NCBI RefSeq assembly: GCF_009928525.1
Contig: NZ_JAABOK010000005.1
Coordinates: 62,692 to 126,691 of the forward strand
Direction: 5' to 3'
Origin: Chitinophaga solisilvae
Lineage (GTDB): Bacteria; Bacteroidota; Bacteroidia; Chitinophagales; Chitinophagaceae
Length of the DNA stretch: 64,000 bases
Shown: piece by piece, positions 34,904-44,887 of the stretch
How the letters are laid out: every line of letters begins with the position of its first letter
How positions within the stretch are numbered: position 1 is the first letter of the stretch
Program-made: the position numbers and the translations under genes
Notes under the pieces: generated by a model
Seen by the model: the letters and a program-made list of their open reading frames with translations, nothing else
What the model was told of the DNA's origin: nothing
The model's database searches: none

Positions 34904-36013
34904 ATGCAACTGTACATAAAATATCTGCTCACTTTCTGCCTGTTTTATGCAATCCATTGCATGGTGCCGGAAACAGCCCTGGCACAACTTCCTGAGAAAC
35001 AAGCCATCCTCTCCGTTATGCGCACTGTATGCGACCAGGAACTACGCGCACCTCATTACGCAGATAACTGGCAACGCAACCGCCTCAACAGCTGGATACC
35101 ATCTTCCTTTTACCCCGGACTGATCGCCTGCTATCACGCAACCGGCGATAAAAAATACCTGAACGCCGCCGTAGCATGGTCAGCACAAAATGAATGGAAA
35201 CCCGCTTCCCGCTTCCGGCATGCCGACGACCTCCTCTGTACGCAAACATATTTCGACCTGTACGCGATCCTGCAGCAACCAGAAATGCTGGCGCCCGCAA
35301 AAGCACGCCTGGACTCTATCCTGGCAGCTGATACCATCTCCGGGCGTGATGACTGGCACTGGTGCGATGCGCTATACATGGCGCCTCCGGCCTGGATACG
35401 CCTCAGCGCCATCACCGGGGATAAAAAATACAGCCGCTTCATGTACAGGCAATACCTGGATGCTGTATCTTTTTTACAGGATAAAAAAGATACCCTGTTC
35501 TTCCGGGATAAAAATTTCTTTGAAAAGAAAGCCGGCAACGGTCAGCCGATATACTGGAGCCGAGGCAACGGATGGGTCATCAGCGGCATTGCCCGCATGA
35601 TAGATTATCTTCCGGCGAAAGGAACAGCTACCAGCACTTTTAAATCACTTTTCCGCGCCCTCGCCGCGAAAATTACGCCGCTGCAACTACAAGACGGCCT
35701 GTGGCCCATGAGTCTCCTTGCACCGGAAGATTTCCCGCAGCAGGAAACCAGCGGCTCTGCCATGTTCTGCTATGCCTTATTAAAGGGTATCAACAGCGGC
35801 TGGCTGCCGGAAAAGGAATACCTGCCCGCTGCCCTCCGCGCCTGGCAAGCATTGGTGCAAACCGTGAATACACAAGGTATCCTGGAACATGTGCAGCCGG
35901 GTGGCGCAGCACCCTATGCCTTCCCGCCGGAAGCATCACAGGCATACGCTGTCGGTGCTTTCCTGCTGGCAGGCAACGAATTACAGATATTAACAGCCAG
36001 AAAAAAATCGTAA
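34904..36013 (+). CDS. Unsaturated glucuronyl/rhamnogalacturonyl hydrolase, GH105 (GH88-like)
   Basis: The protein has 369 aa from ATG 34904; a longer in-frame start at 34829 is rejected because 34904 begins the signal peptide (YLLTFCLFYAIHC...ALAQ). The (alpha/alpha)6 barrel motifs fit GH105: RHADDLLCTQTYFDLY and DWHWCDALYMAPP, the latter with the catalytic-type Asp, and YWSRGNGWV. These enzymes hydrate and cleave the delta-4,5-unsaturated uronyl residue left by polysaccharide lyases, so it pairs with the lyase gene at 44.9 kb. It is the first gene of a five-gene unit with gaps of 2-15 bases. Confidence 0.9.
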   Translation: MQLYIKYLLTFCLFYAIHCMVPETALAQLPEKQAILSVMRTVCDQELRAPHYADNWQRNRLNSWIPSSFYPGLIACYHATGDKKYLNAAVAWSAQNEWKPASRFRHADDLLCTQTYFDLYAILQQPEMLAPAKARLDSILAADTISGRDDWHWCDALYMAPPAWIRLSAITGDKKYSRFMYRQYLDAVSFLQDKKDTLFFRDKNFFEKKAGNGQPIYWSRGNGWVISGIARMIDYLPAKGTATSTFKSLFRALAAKITPLQLQDGLWPMSLLAPEDFPQQETSGSAMFCYALLKGINSGWLPEKEYLPAALRAWQALVQTVNTQGILEHVQPGGAAPYAFPPEASQAYAVGAFLLAGNELQILTARKKS

Positions 36014-36021
36014 ACGGATAT

Positions 36022-38502
36022 ATGAAAAGAACTGGATTTTTGTGGATGCTGCTCTGCGGAGTGCTGGCCTGCTATCATGCCGGAGCTCAGCAATCTGTGC
36101 GCATTACGCAGCAATGGGAGTTTCTGAGAAGCGACCTCGGAGGTATATGGGAGGCTGTAAGGCCCGCGGCTGAAGGCAGCCCCGAATCAGTGCCGTTGTG
36201 GACAACCATTACCCTTCCGCATTGCTTCAATGCCCGCGATGCGGCAGAGCCCTCCGAAAACTACTACCAGGGCCCCGGATGGTACAGAACCCTGCTCGAT
36301 ATTAAAAATCCTTATCAGCAGGGCCGTACACTCCTGCATTTTGAAGGAGCCGGACAGAAAACTACCGTCTACGTATACACGACGAAAATAACTACTCACA
36401 CCGGTGGCTATGATGAATGGACTGCCGATATTACAGATGCCGTGCAGGCATTCCTTAAAAGCCCGGAAGCAAAGCGTTTCAAAGGAAAGGTGCCGGTGTC
36501 TGTGCGCTGTGATAACAGCCGCGACCTGGAAATGATTCCTTCCAGCATGTCGGACTTTAACGTATACGGCGGCTTATACCGCTACGTTAATCTCGTTTAT
36601 GCGCCACTGTTATCTTTCGATAATATACAGCTGCAGGCGGTAACAGATGCTGCGGGAAAGAACGGCGCCCTCGCTGTCAGCGCTTCCTTCCGCAATCCTG
36701 CACAGGTTACAACGGCCACGCTGGAACTACGCCTGCTGGATCCGAAGCAGCAGGTCATAAAGGAAATACGCCAGGATATACAGATCCGTTCCGGTGAACA
36801 GCATCTGACAGACATCTCCATAAAAAAGCCTGCATTATGGTCGCCGGAAATGCCACAGCTCTATACTGTACAGGCCAGGCTTACCTCTTCAGCCGGCGTC
36901 GCTGAATGGAGCGGTCATACCGGATTCCGCCATTTTGAATTTGTGGAACACGGCCCTTTCCTGCTCAACGGCAAACGCCTCCTGCTGCAGGGCACGCACC
37001 GCCATGAAGATCATGCGGCAGTAGCTGCTGCCATGACGGAAGATATGATCCGCCGGGAAATGACGCTTATCAAAAACATGGGTGCGAACTTCATTCGCCT
37101 GGGACATTACCAGCAATCACGCATCGTATTGCAGCTGTGCGACAGTCTCGGTATACTGGTATGGGAAGAAATACCCTGGTGCAGGGGCGGCCTCGGCGGC
37201 GAAACCTACAGGCAACAGGCCCGTAATATGCTGACCAGCATGATTAGCCAGCACCGGAATCATCCCGCTGTTATCCTCTGGGGGCTGGGAAATGAAAATG
37301 ACTGGCCTGGTGATTTTCCTGAATTTGATAAACAACAGATCCGCACATTTATGTCGGAGCTCAATACCATGGCACACCAGCAGGATAGTACCCGGAAAAC
37401 TACCATCCGCAGATGCGATTTCTGTAAAGATATTGTAGACGTTTATTCTCCTTCTATATGGGCCGGCTGGTACCGCGGCCGTTATACAGAATACAAACAG
37501 GAAAGCATAAACGAAATTGCGAAAGTACCGCACTTCTTTCATGCAGAATGGGGAGCGGACAGCCATCAGGGCCGGTTTGCAGAAGCCCCGGAGCAATTTA
37601 TCAGGCAGGTGGCCACCGGAAAAGGTGCGGATGAACGCAGCGGGGATTTTGCCCTCACTGGCGGAAACGCCCGTGCATCCAAAGATGGCGACTGGTCCGA
37701 GTCGTACGCTGTGAACCTGGTAGACTGGCATCTGAAGGAACAGGAAACCATGCCGCAACTCACAGGCTCCGCCTATTGGGTATTCAAGGATTTTTCCACA
37801 CCGCTGCGCCCCGAAAACCCGGTGCCTTATGTAAACCAGAAAGGTATTGTGGCGCGTGATCTTACCCCGAAGGAAATCTATTACGTGTTTCAGTCGTACT
37901 GGCTGAAAACGCCGGTAGCACATATTTACGGCCACAACTGGCCGGTGCGTTGGGGTAGTGCCGGAGAAGCAAAGGAAATACGCGTATACTCCAATTGCCC
38001 GGAAGCAGAACTGTTTGTGAACGGCAAAAGCCAGGGCGTGAAGAAACGTAACAGCCAGGACTTTCCGGCAGCTGGTCTTCGTTGGCAGGCGTCGCTGAAT
38101 GAAGGTGCAAATCATATCAGGGTAGTAGCGCGTAACGGTAAGCAGACCGTTACCGATGAACTCACCTGGCAATACCAGACCGCTTCATGGTCGGCCCCGC
38201 GAAAGCTGCTGCTGACGCTGGATACCAGCTGGCATGAAGCAGGTACGTTACGTATCCTTGTAAAGGCTGTGGATGAAAAAGGGGTGTTATGCCTGGATGC
38301 CGCCAACCGCATCGAATTTTCTCTCGCCGGCGATGGCCGGCTGCTGGACAATCTGGGTACTGCCGGTGGTTCCCGCGTGGTGCAACTGGCAAACGGACAG
38401 GCATCTATACTGGTGCGGCCGGACAGAGAAAACCCGAACAGCGTAGTAGGCGCTGCCGGCAAAGGATTGGAAACAGGCGCGCTCATGATCTCTCATCAAT
38501 AA
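36022..38502 (+). CDS. GH2 beta-glycosidase (beta-galactosidase/beta-glucuronidase type) with DUF4982
   Basis: The protein has 826 aa. The start at 36022 is chosen because it begins a signal peptide (MKRTGFLWMLLCGVLACYHAGAQ) 8 bases after the GH105 stop; an open frame extending further 5' overlaps GH105 and lacks sense there. N-terminal jelly-roll and Ig-like domains lead to the TIM barrel with the acid/base E425 in WGLGNENDW and nucleophile E509 in HAEWGADSH. The C-terminal half has a DUF4982-like module (EIRVYSNCPEAELFVNGKS) and a further beta domain. Specificity (beta-galactose or beta-glucuronate) is undetermined; the context with GH105 and a lyase makes either plausible. Confidence 0.92.
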   Translation: MKRTGFLWMLLCGVLACYHAGAQQSVRITQQWEFLRSDLGGIWEAVRPAAEGSPESVPLWTTITLPHCFNARDAAEPSENYYQGPGWYRTLLDIKNPYQQGRTLLHFEGAGQKTTVYVYTTKITTHTGGYDEWTADITDAVQAFLKSPEAKRFKGKVPVSVRCDNSRDLEMIPSSMSDFNVYGGLYRYVNLVYAPLLSFDNIQLQAVTDAAGKNGALAVSASFRNPAQVTTATLELRLLDPKQQVIKEIRQDIQIRSGEQHLTDISIKKPALWSPEMPQLYTVQARLTSSAGVAEWSGHTGFRHFEFVEHGPFLLNGKRLLLQGTHRHEDHAAVAAAMTEDMIRREMTLIKNMGANFIRLGHYQQSRIVLQLCDSLGILVWEEIPWCRGGLGGETYRQQARNMLTSMISQHRNHPAVILWGLGNENDWPGDFPEFDKQQIRTFMSELNTMAHQQDSTRKTTIRRCDFCKDIVDVYSPSIWAGWYRGRYTEYKQESINEIAKVPHFFHAEWGADSHQGRFAEAPEQFIRQVATGKGADERSGDFALTGGNARASKDGDWSESYAVNLVDWHLKEQETMPQLTGSAYWVFKDFSTPLRPENPVPYVNQKGIVARDLTPKEIYYVFQSYWLKTPVAHIYGHNWPVRWGSAGEAKEIRVYSNCPEAELFVNGKSQGVKKRNSQDFPAAGLRWQASLNEGANHIRVVARNGKQTVTDELTWQYQTASWSAPRKLLLTLDTSWHEAGTLRILVKAVDEKGVLCLDAANRIEFSLAGDGRLLDNLGTAGGSRVVQLANGQASILVRPDRENPNSVVGAAGKGLETGALMISHQ

Positions 38503-38517
38503 TAAAATAAATGCCCG

Positions 38518-41046
38518 ATGATAAAATATGTTTTAGGTTTTGGATTGGTGCTAATGTCCTGGCAGGCAAATGCCGCAGCACCGGAAGATTCGCTGTTGCG
38601 GCTCTGGTACCGTCAGCCTGCGAAACAGTGGGTGGAAGCGCTTCCCGTGGGTAACGGCCGTATCGGAGCCATGGTTTTCGGCGGCGTACAGAAAGAAGAA
38701 CTGCAGCTGAATGAAGGCTTCCTGTGGTCCGGCACACCGCGCGACGGCGATAACCCGCTGGCAAAGACGACACTGCCACAGATGCGGCAGCTGCTGTTTG
38801 AAGAAAAATATATGGAGGCCGACAAGCTGGCGAAAAAGATGATGGGTACTTACAGTGCCCGCTATCTCACGCTGGGAAGCCTTTTTATTGAAAACGATAT
38901 TCCGCAGGAGGCCACCGGTTACACACGGGAATTGAATCTGACGAAAGGTGTCAGCAGCGTGAAATACACGGCTAACGGTATCGACTATACGCGCGAGGTA
39001 TTTGCCAGCTATCCCGCACAGCTGCTGGTGATTCGTTATACGGCCAGCAAGCCCGGCGCACTACACTTCCGTACCAGCTTTGCCAATCCCATGCCGCATG
39101 TGAATAAAGCGGTGAATAATCACTATATCGTGATGAAGGGCCGCTGTCCGGAATATGTGGCCAACCGGCCCTATGAGCCGAAACAAATCGTATACGGCGA
39201 AAAAGGTATCAATTACGAAGTACATGTGGATGCACGTACCACCGGCGGAAAAATCACCGCGGATACAGCCGGTATCCGTATCTCCGGCGCTTCTACCGCT
39301 ATACTGCTGGTATCAGCAGGTACCAGCTATAAAAGTCCGGATGACTGGGCTGGTAACCCGGCAACCGCTGCCACAGCTCCTTTGAAGAAAGTACAGGCCG
39401 CCAGCTACGAAACATTATTACAGGCGCACCTGGCGGATCACCGGCAACTGTTCAGCAGAGTACAACTGAACCTGGGAACAGACGGCGGTGAACAGCTGCC
39501 TACAGATGAACGGTTGAAAGCATATACCAGGGCCGGCGGCAACCGCGATCCGCAGCTGACAACCCTGCTCTTTCAGTACGGACGGTACCTGATGATTGCC
39601 GGCTCCCGCAAAGGTGGCCCCGCGCTGACGCTGCAAGGCTTATGGAACAAGGAAATGCAGCCGCCATGGGGCTCTAACTATACCATTAACATCAACACTG
39701 AAATGAACTACTGGCCGTCCGAAACCGCTAACCTGTCGGAATGCGGACAGCCCCTGTTCGACTTTATCCGCAAAATGGCTAAACGCGGACGTGTAACCGC
39801 TGCCGTTAATTACGGCGCTAACGGCTGGACAGCCCATCATAATACAGACATCTGGGCCATGACCAACCCCGTTGGCGGCTTTGACTACGGCGATCCCAAC
39901 GGTAATCCCAAATGGGCCATATGGCCAATGGGCGGAGCATGGCTGACGCGTCACCTGTGGGAACACTATCTTTTTACCGGAGATAAAGCCATGCTCGCAG
40001 CCAGTTATCCCGACCTGAAAGGCGCCGCCGAATTTATGCTGGACTGGCTGATAAAAGATGCAAACGGTCAGTGGGTAACCAATCCTTCCACTTCTCCCGA
40101 AAATAACTTTCTTATCAACGGTAAGCGGGAAGGCTCTGTGAGCATAGCTTCCACCATGGACTTGTCTATCATTCATGACCTGTTTACCAATACCATCCGT
40201 GCCGCTGAAACACTGGGACAGGATGCTGCACTGGTGACACGTATCCGGGAGAAGATGAAAGATATGTATCCTTTCCATGCCGGACAATACGGACAATTGC
40301 AGGAGTGGTATAAGGACTGGGACGATCCTAAAGATACACACCGTCACGTATCTCACGTGTATGGCCTGTTTCCGGGTAACTTCATTAATCCCAGAAGAGA
40401 CAGCATTCTATCGGGAGCGGCTAAACGTAGTTTGCTGCTGCGTGGCGATGGCGGTACCGGCTGGTCCAAATCATGGAAGATCAACTGGTGGGCACGCCTG
40501 GAAGACGGTAACCATGCCTGGACCATGCTGAATAAGCAGCTGTTCCTGGCCGGCGGGCAGGAGGTAAGTGTGGCCGATAACAGCGGAGGTTCTTACCCCA
40601 ATCTCTTCGATGCACATCCGCCTTTCCAGATAGACGGAAACTTTGGCGTTACCTCCGGGATTGCTGAAATGCTGCTGCAGAGCCACGACGGCGTATTGCA
40701 CCTGTTGCCGGCACTGCCTGATATATGGCCTTCCGGCAGCGTAAAAGGTCTGAAGGCGCGCGGTGGATTTGAAGTAGATATTGTATGGAAAAACGGACAG
40801 CTCACACACGCCCGGATAACGTCTTCACTGGGAGGTAACTGCCGTATTCGTACAGCCCGCACCGTTATGGTAAACAGTGAAGCGCCGGCGGCAGCTTCCG
40901 GAAAAAATACCAATGCATTTTATCCTTTGCCGCTGCCGGTAAAAACGGTAGTGAAGGATCAGGGCAAACTGGCTTCCGTAGCGCTGAAAGCAGTATATGA
41001 ATACGATGTGCCGACTACTGCCGGGAAAACCTACGATATAAAATAA
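38518..41046 (+). CDS. Alpha-L-fucosidase, GH95
   Basis: The protein has 842 aa, family length about 780-850. The signal peptide is short ([16 protein letters not shown]). The N-terminal beta domain ([39 protein letters not shown]) is followed by an (alpha/alpha)6 barrel. GH95 landmarks are visible: N391/N393 in [12 protein letters not shown]528 in STSPENNF and D706 in FQIDGNFG, matching by position the Asn-Asn/Glu/Asp set of Bifidobacterium AfcA (assignment by analogy). The enzyme inverts and typically releases alpha-1,2-linked L-fucose. It lies 15 bases after the GH2 gene and 2 bases before a GH29 gene. Confidence 0.93.
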   Translation: MIKYVLGFGLVLMSWQANAAAPEDSLLRLWYRQPAKQWVEALPVGNGRIGAMVFGGVQKEELQLNEGFLWSGTPRDGDNPLAKTTLPQMRQLLFEEKYMEADKLAKKMMGTYSARYLTLGSLFIENDIPQEATGYTRELNLTKGVSSVKYTANGIDYTREVFASYPAQLLVIRYTASKPGALHFRTSFANPMPHVNKAVNNHYIVMKGRCPEYVANRPYEPKQIVYGEKGINYEVHVDARTTGGKITADTAGIRISGASTAILLVSAGTSYKSPDDWAGNPATAATAPLKKVQAASYETLLQAHLADHRQLFSRVQLNLGTDGGEQLPTDERLKAYTRAGGNRDPQLTTLLFQYGRYLMIAGSRKGGPALTLQGLWNKEMQPPWGSNYTININTEMNYWPSETANLSECGQPLFDFIRKMAKRGRVTAAVNYGANGWTAHHNTDIWAMTNPVGGFDYGDPNGNPKWAIWPMGGAWLTRHLWEHYLFTGDKAMLAASYPDLKGAAEFMLDWLIKDANGQWVTNPSTSPENNFLINGKREGSVSIASTMDLSIIHDLFTNTIRAAETLGQDAALVTRIREKMKDMYPFHAGQYGQLQEWYKDWDDPKDTHRHVSHVYGLFPGNFINPRRDSILSGAAKRSLLLRGDGGTGWSKSWKINWWARLEDGNHAWTMLNKQLFLAGGQEVSVADNSGGSYPNLFDAHPPFQIDGNFGVTSGIAEMLLQSHDGVLHLLPALPDIWPSGSVKGLKARGGFEVDIVWKNGQLTHARITSSLGGNCRIRTARTVMVNSEAPAAASGKNTNAFYPLPLPVKTVVKDQGKLASVALKAVYEYDVPTTAGKTYDIK

Positions 41047-41048
41047 AT

Positions 41049-42908
41049 ATGAAGAAACTGATTCTGAGTATAGCCGTCAGCGTTATGTACTTCTCGGCAT
41101 CTGCACAGGTGAAGGGGGATGACGATGGCGTTCAGGCACAAAAAGCCGCTGACCGTGATAAAACGGCCATCGATAATGCCGTGCATGGCTGGTGGGATGC
41201 TTCCATGAAGGATCATGATGCCCGCATCGCCTGGTGGCGGGAAGCCCGTTTCGGCTGCTTCATTCACTGGGGCGTATACTCCGTACCCGGCGGGGAATGG
41301 AATGGTAAAAAGGTAGAAGGCTATGCTGAACATCTCATGCGTAAAGAGAAAATCAGCCGCAGTGAGTATGCATCCCGCCTGATTAAAGGATTCAACCCGG
41401 AGCATTTTGATGCAGACGCATGGGTACGTATGATAAAAGCCGCCGGTATGCGCTACCTCATCATCACCGCCAAACATCACGATGGTGTAGCCATGTATCC
41501 TACCAACATAGGTGATTACAGTATAGCGGCCGCGCCTTTCCACCAGGACCCTATGGCTGCATTATCTGCCGCGTGTAAAAAATATGGTATCCGTTTCGGC
41601 TTCTATTATTCCCATGCCTTCGACTGGGAGCATCCCGATGCACCAGGCAACGACTGGGATTATGATAATCCGGGCGGCGATAGAAACCTGCATGGTGGCG
41701 CAACCTGGTACAATGTCCATCCGGAGCTGCTTCCCAAAGCAGTGAGGTATGTGAACGAAAAGGCCATCCCACAGATACGGGAGTTATTAATGCGTTATCA
41801 TCCTGATATATTATGGTTTGATACGCCGCATAAGCTACCCCTGAGCGAGAACATACGTATCCTGCAGGCAATACGGGAAACAGATAAAAAGGTGGTGGTA
41901 AACGGCCGGCTGGCACGCTCCGGCAACATTTCCTTCGGGGACTATAAGAATACTGCCGACAGACCGGCGGAGTTCTATCCTGTTACCGGCGACTGGGAAG
42001 CGATTCCTACTACCAATGAAAGTTATGGGTATTCAAAGACAGACAGCAGTCACAAGCCAGCTTCCTTTTTTATCCGCCTGATGGCAAAAGCGGCTGCCAG
42101 AGGTGGCAATTTGCTGATGAATATAGGGCCTGAAGGCGATGGCTCCATTGATCCGCGGGATACGGTGATCCTTCACGGAATCGGCGCCTGGATGCAGCGT
42201 AATGGGGAAAGCATTTATGGTACCACCGCATCGCCGCTGCCACCGCAACCCTGGGGCGAAAGTACCCGCAAGGGAAATAAGCTCTATCTGCATGTTTTCC
42301 AATGGGCATCCCCGTTATACATAGGCGGCCTGAAAAGTAAAGTGAACAAGGCTTATCTGCTGGCTGGCAAAAAAGTACTGCCGGTTACACGCGTGAACGA
42401 TAGGGATATTACGGTTACCCTGCCCAAAGCAGCGCCTGATAGCAGTAACAGCGTGATTGTACTGGAGATGGATGATATACAGGCAGACAGCGTACGTGTA
42501 CTTTCCTCCGGCGGTGGCGGCAACCGGCTGCTGGCTTTTGACGGCACCCTGCACGGGAAAGGACTTCAGTACGGCGACGGAAAGCAACCTGCATATTATG
42601 TTTTCGGGTGGAAGAATACCGGTCAGTATATCAGCTGGAAGGTACGTACCACGGCTGCTGCCACTTATCAGATTGGTATTAAGTATGCCGTGGACGCCAA
42701 CTCCGGCGGTACTTACAAAATTCGTATAGGCGATAACGTAATAACCGGTACCGTAAATCCGGCTGCCGGCAAACAACAGATAATTACCGGCACTTTGCAG
42801 CAGGTTTCGCTGCCCGCAGGGGAATATGACATTACGATTCAGCCGGAAGCAATAAAAGGCGCAGAACTGATGCGGCTATTTGAGATAACAATCCAACCAA
42901 ATTCATAA
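41049..42908 (+). CDS. Secreted alpha-L-fucosidase, GH29
   Basis: The protein has 619 aa with a signal peptide of about 20 residues (LILSIAVSVMYFSASAQ). The barrel starts WWREARFGCFIHWGVYSVPG, with TAKHHDGVAMYPTN and nucleophile D258 in ILWFDTPHKLP. A C-terminal ~120-residue beta domain (about 500-619, ending EITIQP) resembles a small carbohydrate-binding module. It is separated by only 2 bases from GH95 and 5 from the next gene, so cotranslation is likely. The third GH29 in the locus; different copies may serve different linkages. Confidence 0.93.
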   Translation: MKKLILSIAVSVMYFSASAQVKGDDDGVQAQKAADRDKTAIDNAVHGWWDASMKDHDARIAWWREARFGCFIHWGVYSVPGGEWNGKKVEGYAEHLMRKEKISRSEYASRLIKGFNPEHFDADAWVRMIKAAGMRYLIITAKHHDGVAMYPTNIGDYSIAAAPFHQDPMAALSAACKKYGIRFGFYYSHAFDWEHPDAPGNDWDYDNPGGDRNLHGGATWYNVHPELLPKAVRYVNEKAIPQIRELLMRYHPDILWFDTPHKLPLSENIRILQAIRETDKKVVVNGRLARSGNISFGDYKNTADRPAEFYPVTGDWEAIPTTNESYGYSKTDSSHKPASFFIRLMAKAAARGGNLLMNIGPEGDGSIDPRDTVILHGIGAWMQRNGESIYGTTASPLPPQPWGESTRKGNKLYLHVFQWASPLYIGGLKSKVNKAYLLAGKKVLPVTRVNDRDITVTLPKAAPDSSNSVIVLEMDDIQADSVRVLSSGGGGNRLLAFDGTLHGKGLQYGDGKQPAYYVFGWKNTGQYISWKVRTTAAATYQIGIKYAVDANSGGTYKIRIGDNVITGTVNPAAGKQQIITGTLQQVSLPAGEYDITIQPEAIKGAELMRLFEITIQPNS

Positions 42909-42913
42909 CCACG

Positions 42914-44704
42914 ATGAAAAAGAACAAGCTGCTGTTACTGGGCTGTTTGCTGCTGGGGCATACCATTGTCCGGGCAGGAGAAACAGACCGGTTTGTAAAA
43001 GCCCTGAAAGCCAGCCAGGCTACCGTAATTCAGGCCAATGGCACTGTAGCGCCTGCCAGTATTAAGATTATACGCAACTGGAATAATAACTTATGTCAGG
43101 TACGTATAGCCAACACCGGTAGTGTTCCGGTCAGACTCAAAGAAGTTATTCTCTGTACTGCCGGAAAGATATTACCAGCTTCAACGCCTTTTTATGCAGA
43201 AGGCTTCCAGATGCTGACCCAGACTGCCGGTACGCTGGAAAAACCGGTGACATTAGGCAATTATACAGATGCCGGTCACTATAAAATACCACAGCCGCAG
43301 GGATATCTGGCGGTATATAACCTGTTGCGCCTGTATCCGGCCGGCGATGCGCAGCTATTGCTGGGATATACTTCCAGTAACCGTTTTGCAGGCAGATTCT
43401 ATATTTCAGCCGATACCATCAAGGCAGCTATGGACCTGGAGAATATGGAACTGGCGCCAGGTAAGGAATTCAGGCTGGAAGAGCTGATGGTAACAAGTGG
43501 AAAGGATGGTAATGAGCTGCTGGAGAAATTTGCAGCACGCATTCAGCATTTTCATCCCAGACTGGAGTTTAAGGCGCCGCCTGCGGGCTGGTGCTCCTGG
43601 TATTGCTTTGGCCCAAGAGTTACAGCACAGAATATTTACGATAACCTCGACTACATCAAAACCAATATCCCTTCACTGAAATATATTCAGCTGGATGATG
43701 GTTATCAACCGCATATGGGCGACTGGCTGGAAGTAGGCAGTTCCTTCGGCGGTAATGTGCAGCAGGTGCTGCGCACCATCCATGATAAAGGGTTTGAGCC
43801 TGCAATATGGGTGGCTCCCTTTATCTGTGACAGCAATTCTGTTATATTTAAAACGCATAAAGACTGGCTGGTAAAAGACAGCAGCGGCCAGCCCCTGCGC
43901 AGTGACCTGGTTAGCTTTGGTGGCTGGCGTATGAAACCCTGGTATGTACTGGATGGTACGCATCCGGAAGTACAGCAGCATTTTCAACGTGTATTCTCCA
44001 CGATGCGGAACGATTGGGGCGTCACTTATTTCAAGCTGGATGCCAATTTCTGGGGCGCTATTCATGGTGGTGTGTATCACGACCGGCAGGCAACCAGGAT
44101 AGAGGCTTACCGCCGTGGTATGAAGGCTATTCTCAAAGGAACGCGCGATGCGTTTATTCTGGGCTGTAATCAGCCGATGTGGCCTTCTCTGGGGTTGGTG
44201 CACGGTTCCCGCACCAGTATGGACATTAAACGAACCTGGACGGTATTTGAACGTTCCGGCCGTGAAAATCTGTATCGCTCCTGGCAGAACGGCCGCCTCT
44301 GGTGGAATGATCCGGACTGCCTGGTGCTTACCGGCAATATGCCCGACAACGAATATAACTTCCACGCAGCGCTGATATACGCCACCGGCGGCATGCTGCT
44401 CAGCGGCGATGACCTGACGAAGATCAGTCCGGAGCGCCTCAATATGCTGCGTAAAACCGTTCCGCCGGCCGCCCATGCAGCCGCTTTCACAGATACCAAT
44501 TTCGAAACCGGCATCCTGAAAACAACACAGGGCACCAGCATCATTCTCCTGAACTGGCAGGATCAGCCCAAAAAAATATCAGTGAAACTGGACAAACCCT
44601 GCGAACTCCTTGACTACTGGACAGGGAAAAGCCTGGGTACCTTCAGCGGCAGCTACACCGCAGAACTGGCCGGACACGACGGAAGAGTTATCTCTGTAAA
44701 ATAA
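42914..44704 (+). CDS. GH36-type alpha-galactosidase-like enzyme
   Basis: The protein has 596 aa with a signal peptide (LLLLGCLLLGHTIVRA). The catalytic barrel is clearly clan GH-D: PPAGWCSWYCFGPRVT, KYIQLDDGYQPHMGDW, AIWVAPFICD and the nucleophile D376 in YFKLDANFW. R/D-type acid-base candidates lie in GSRTSMDIKRTW. Retaining hydrolysis of alpha-galactosides is the parsimonious role, but related enzymes act on alpha-N-acetylgalactosamine and other sugars. It is the last gene of the five-gene unit; the decayed element E11 follows. Confidence 0.88.
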   Translation: MKKNKLLLLGCLLLGHTIVRAGETDRFVKALKASQATVIQANGTVAPASIKIIRNWNNNLCQVRIANTGSVPVRLKEVILCTAGKILPASTPFYAEGFQMLTQTAGTLEKPVTLGNYTDAGHYKIPQPQGYLAVYNLLRLYPAGDAQLLLGYTSSNRFAGRFYISADTIKAAMDLENMELAPGKEFRLEELMVTSGKDGNELLEKFAARIQHFHPRLEFKAPPAGWCSWYCFGPRVTAQNIYDNLDYIKTNIPSLKYIQLDDGYQPHMGDWLEVGSSFGGNVQQVLRTIHDKGFEPAIWVAPFICDSNSVIFKTHKDWLVKDSSGQPLRSDLVSFGGWRMKPWYVLDGTHPEVQQHFQRVFSTMRNDWGVTYFKLDANFWGAIHGGVYHDRQATRIEAYRRGMKAILKGTRDAFILGCNQPMWPSLGLVHGSRTSMDIKRTWTVFERSGRENLYRSWQNGRLWWNDPDCLVLTGNMPDNEYNFHAALIYATGGMLLSGDDLTKISPERLNMLRKTVPPAAHAAAFTDTNFETGILKTTQGTSIILLNWQDQPKKISVKLDKPCELLDYWTGKSLGTFSGSYTAELAGHDGRVISVK

Positions 44705-44712
44705 TAACGGAA

Positions 44713-44876
44713 GATGTTAGCGGAAATATCCCCGCTAACATCTCCCTAAAAATTTCCCGGAAAATCTCCGCTAAAAACTCCGCTAAGTTCTCTGCATAAA
44801 ACATCGCTGATCAACAAAAAATTTTCGCTAAAATCTCCGCTCATCATTCGCAATTCGTAATTCGCAATTCGTAATT
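44713..44876. repeat. Decayed composite inverted repeat E11
   Basis: A perfect 11-bp stem GATGTTAGCGG/CCGCTAACATC (44713-44742, loop AAATATCC), then several TCCGCTAA words at short spacing. The right end carries CATTCGCAATTCG units, 44845-44876, with no matching left arm. It looks like a broken copy of the AATTACG family. It separates the GH36-type gene from the lyase gene. Confidence 0.65.
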
Positions 44877-44887
44877 AAAAAAATCAT

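Noticed and set aside
35701..36021. N-terminal extension of the GH2 protein overlapping GH105
   Set aside because: It is out of frame with the conserved GH105 codons, and the signal peptide begins at 36022.
37117..38172. Minus-strand open frame opposite GH2
   Set aside because: Shadow of the GH2 frame; no start context or domain.
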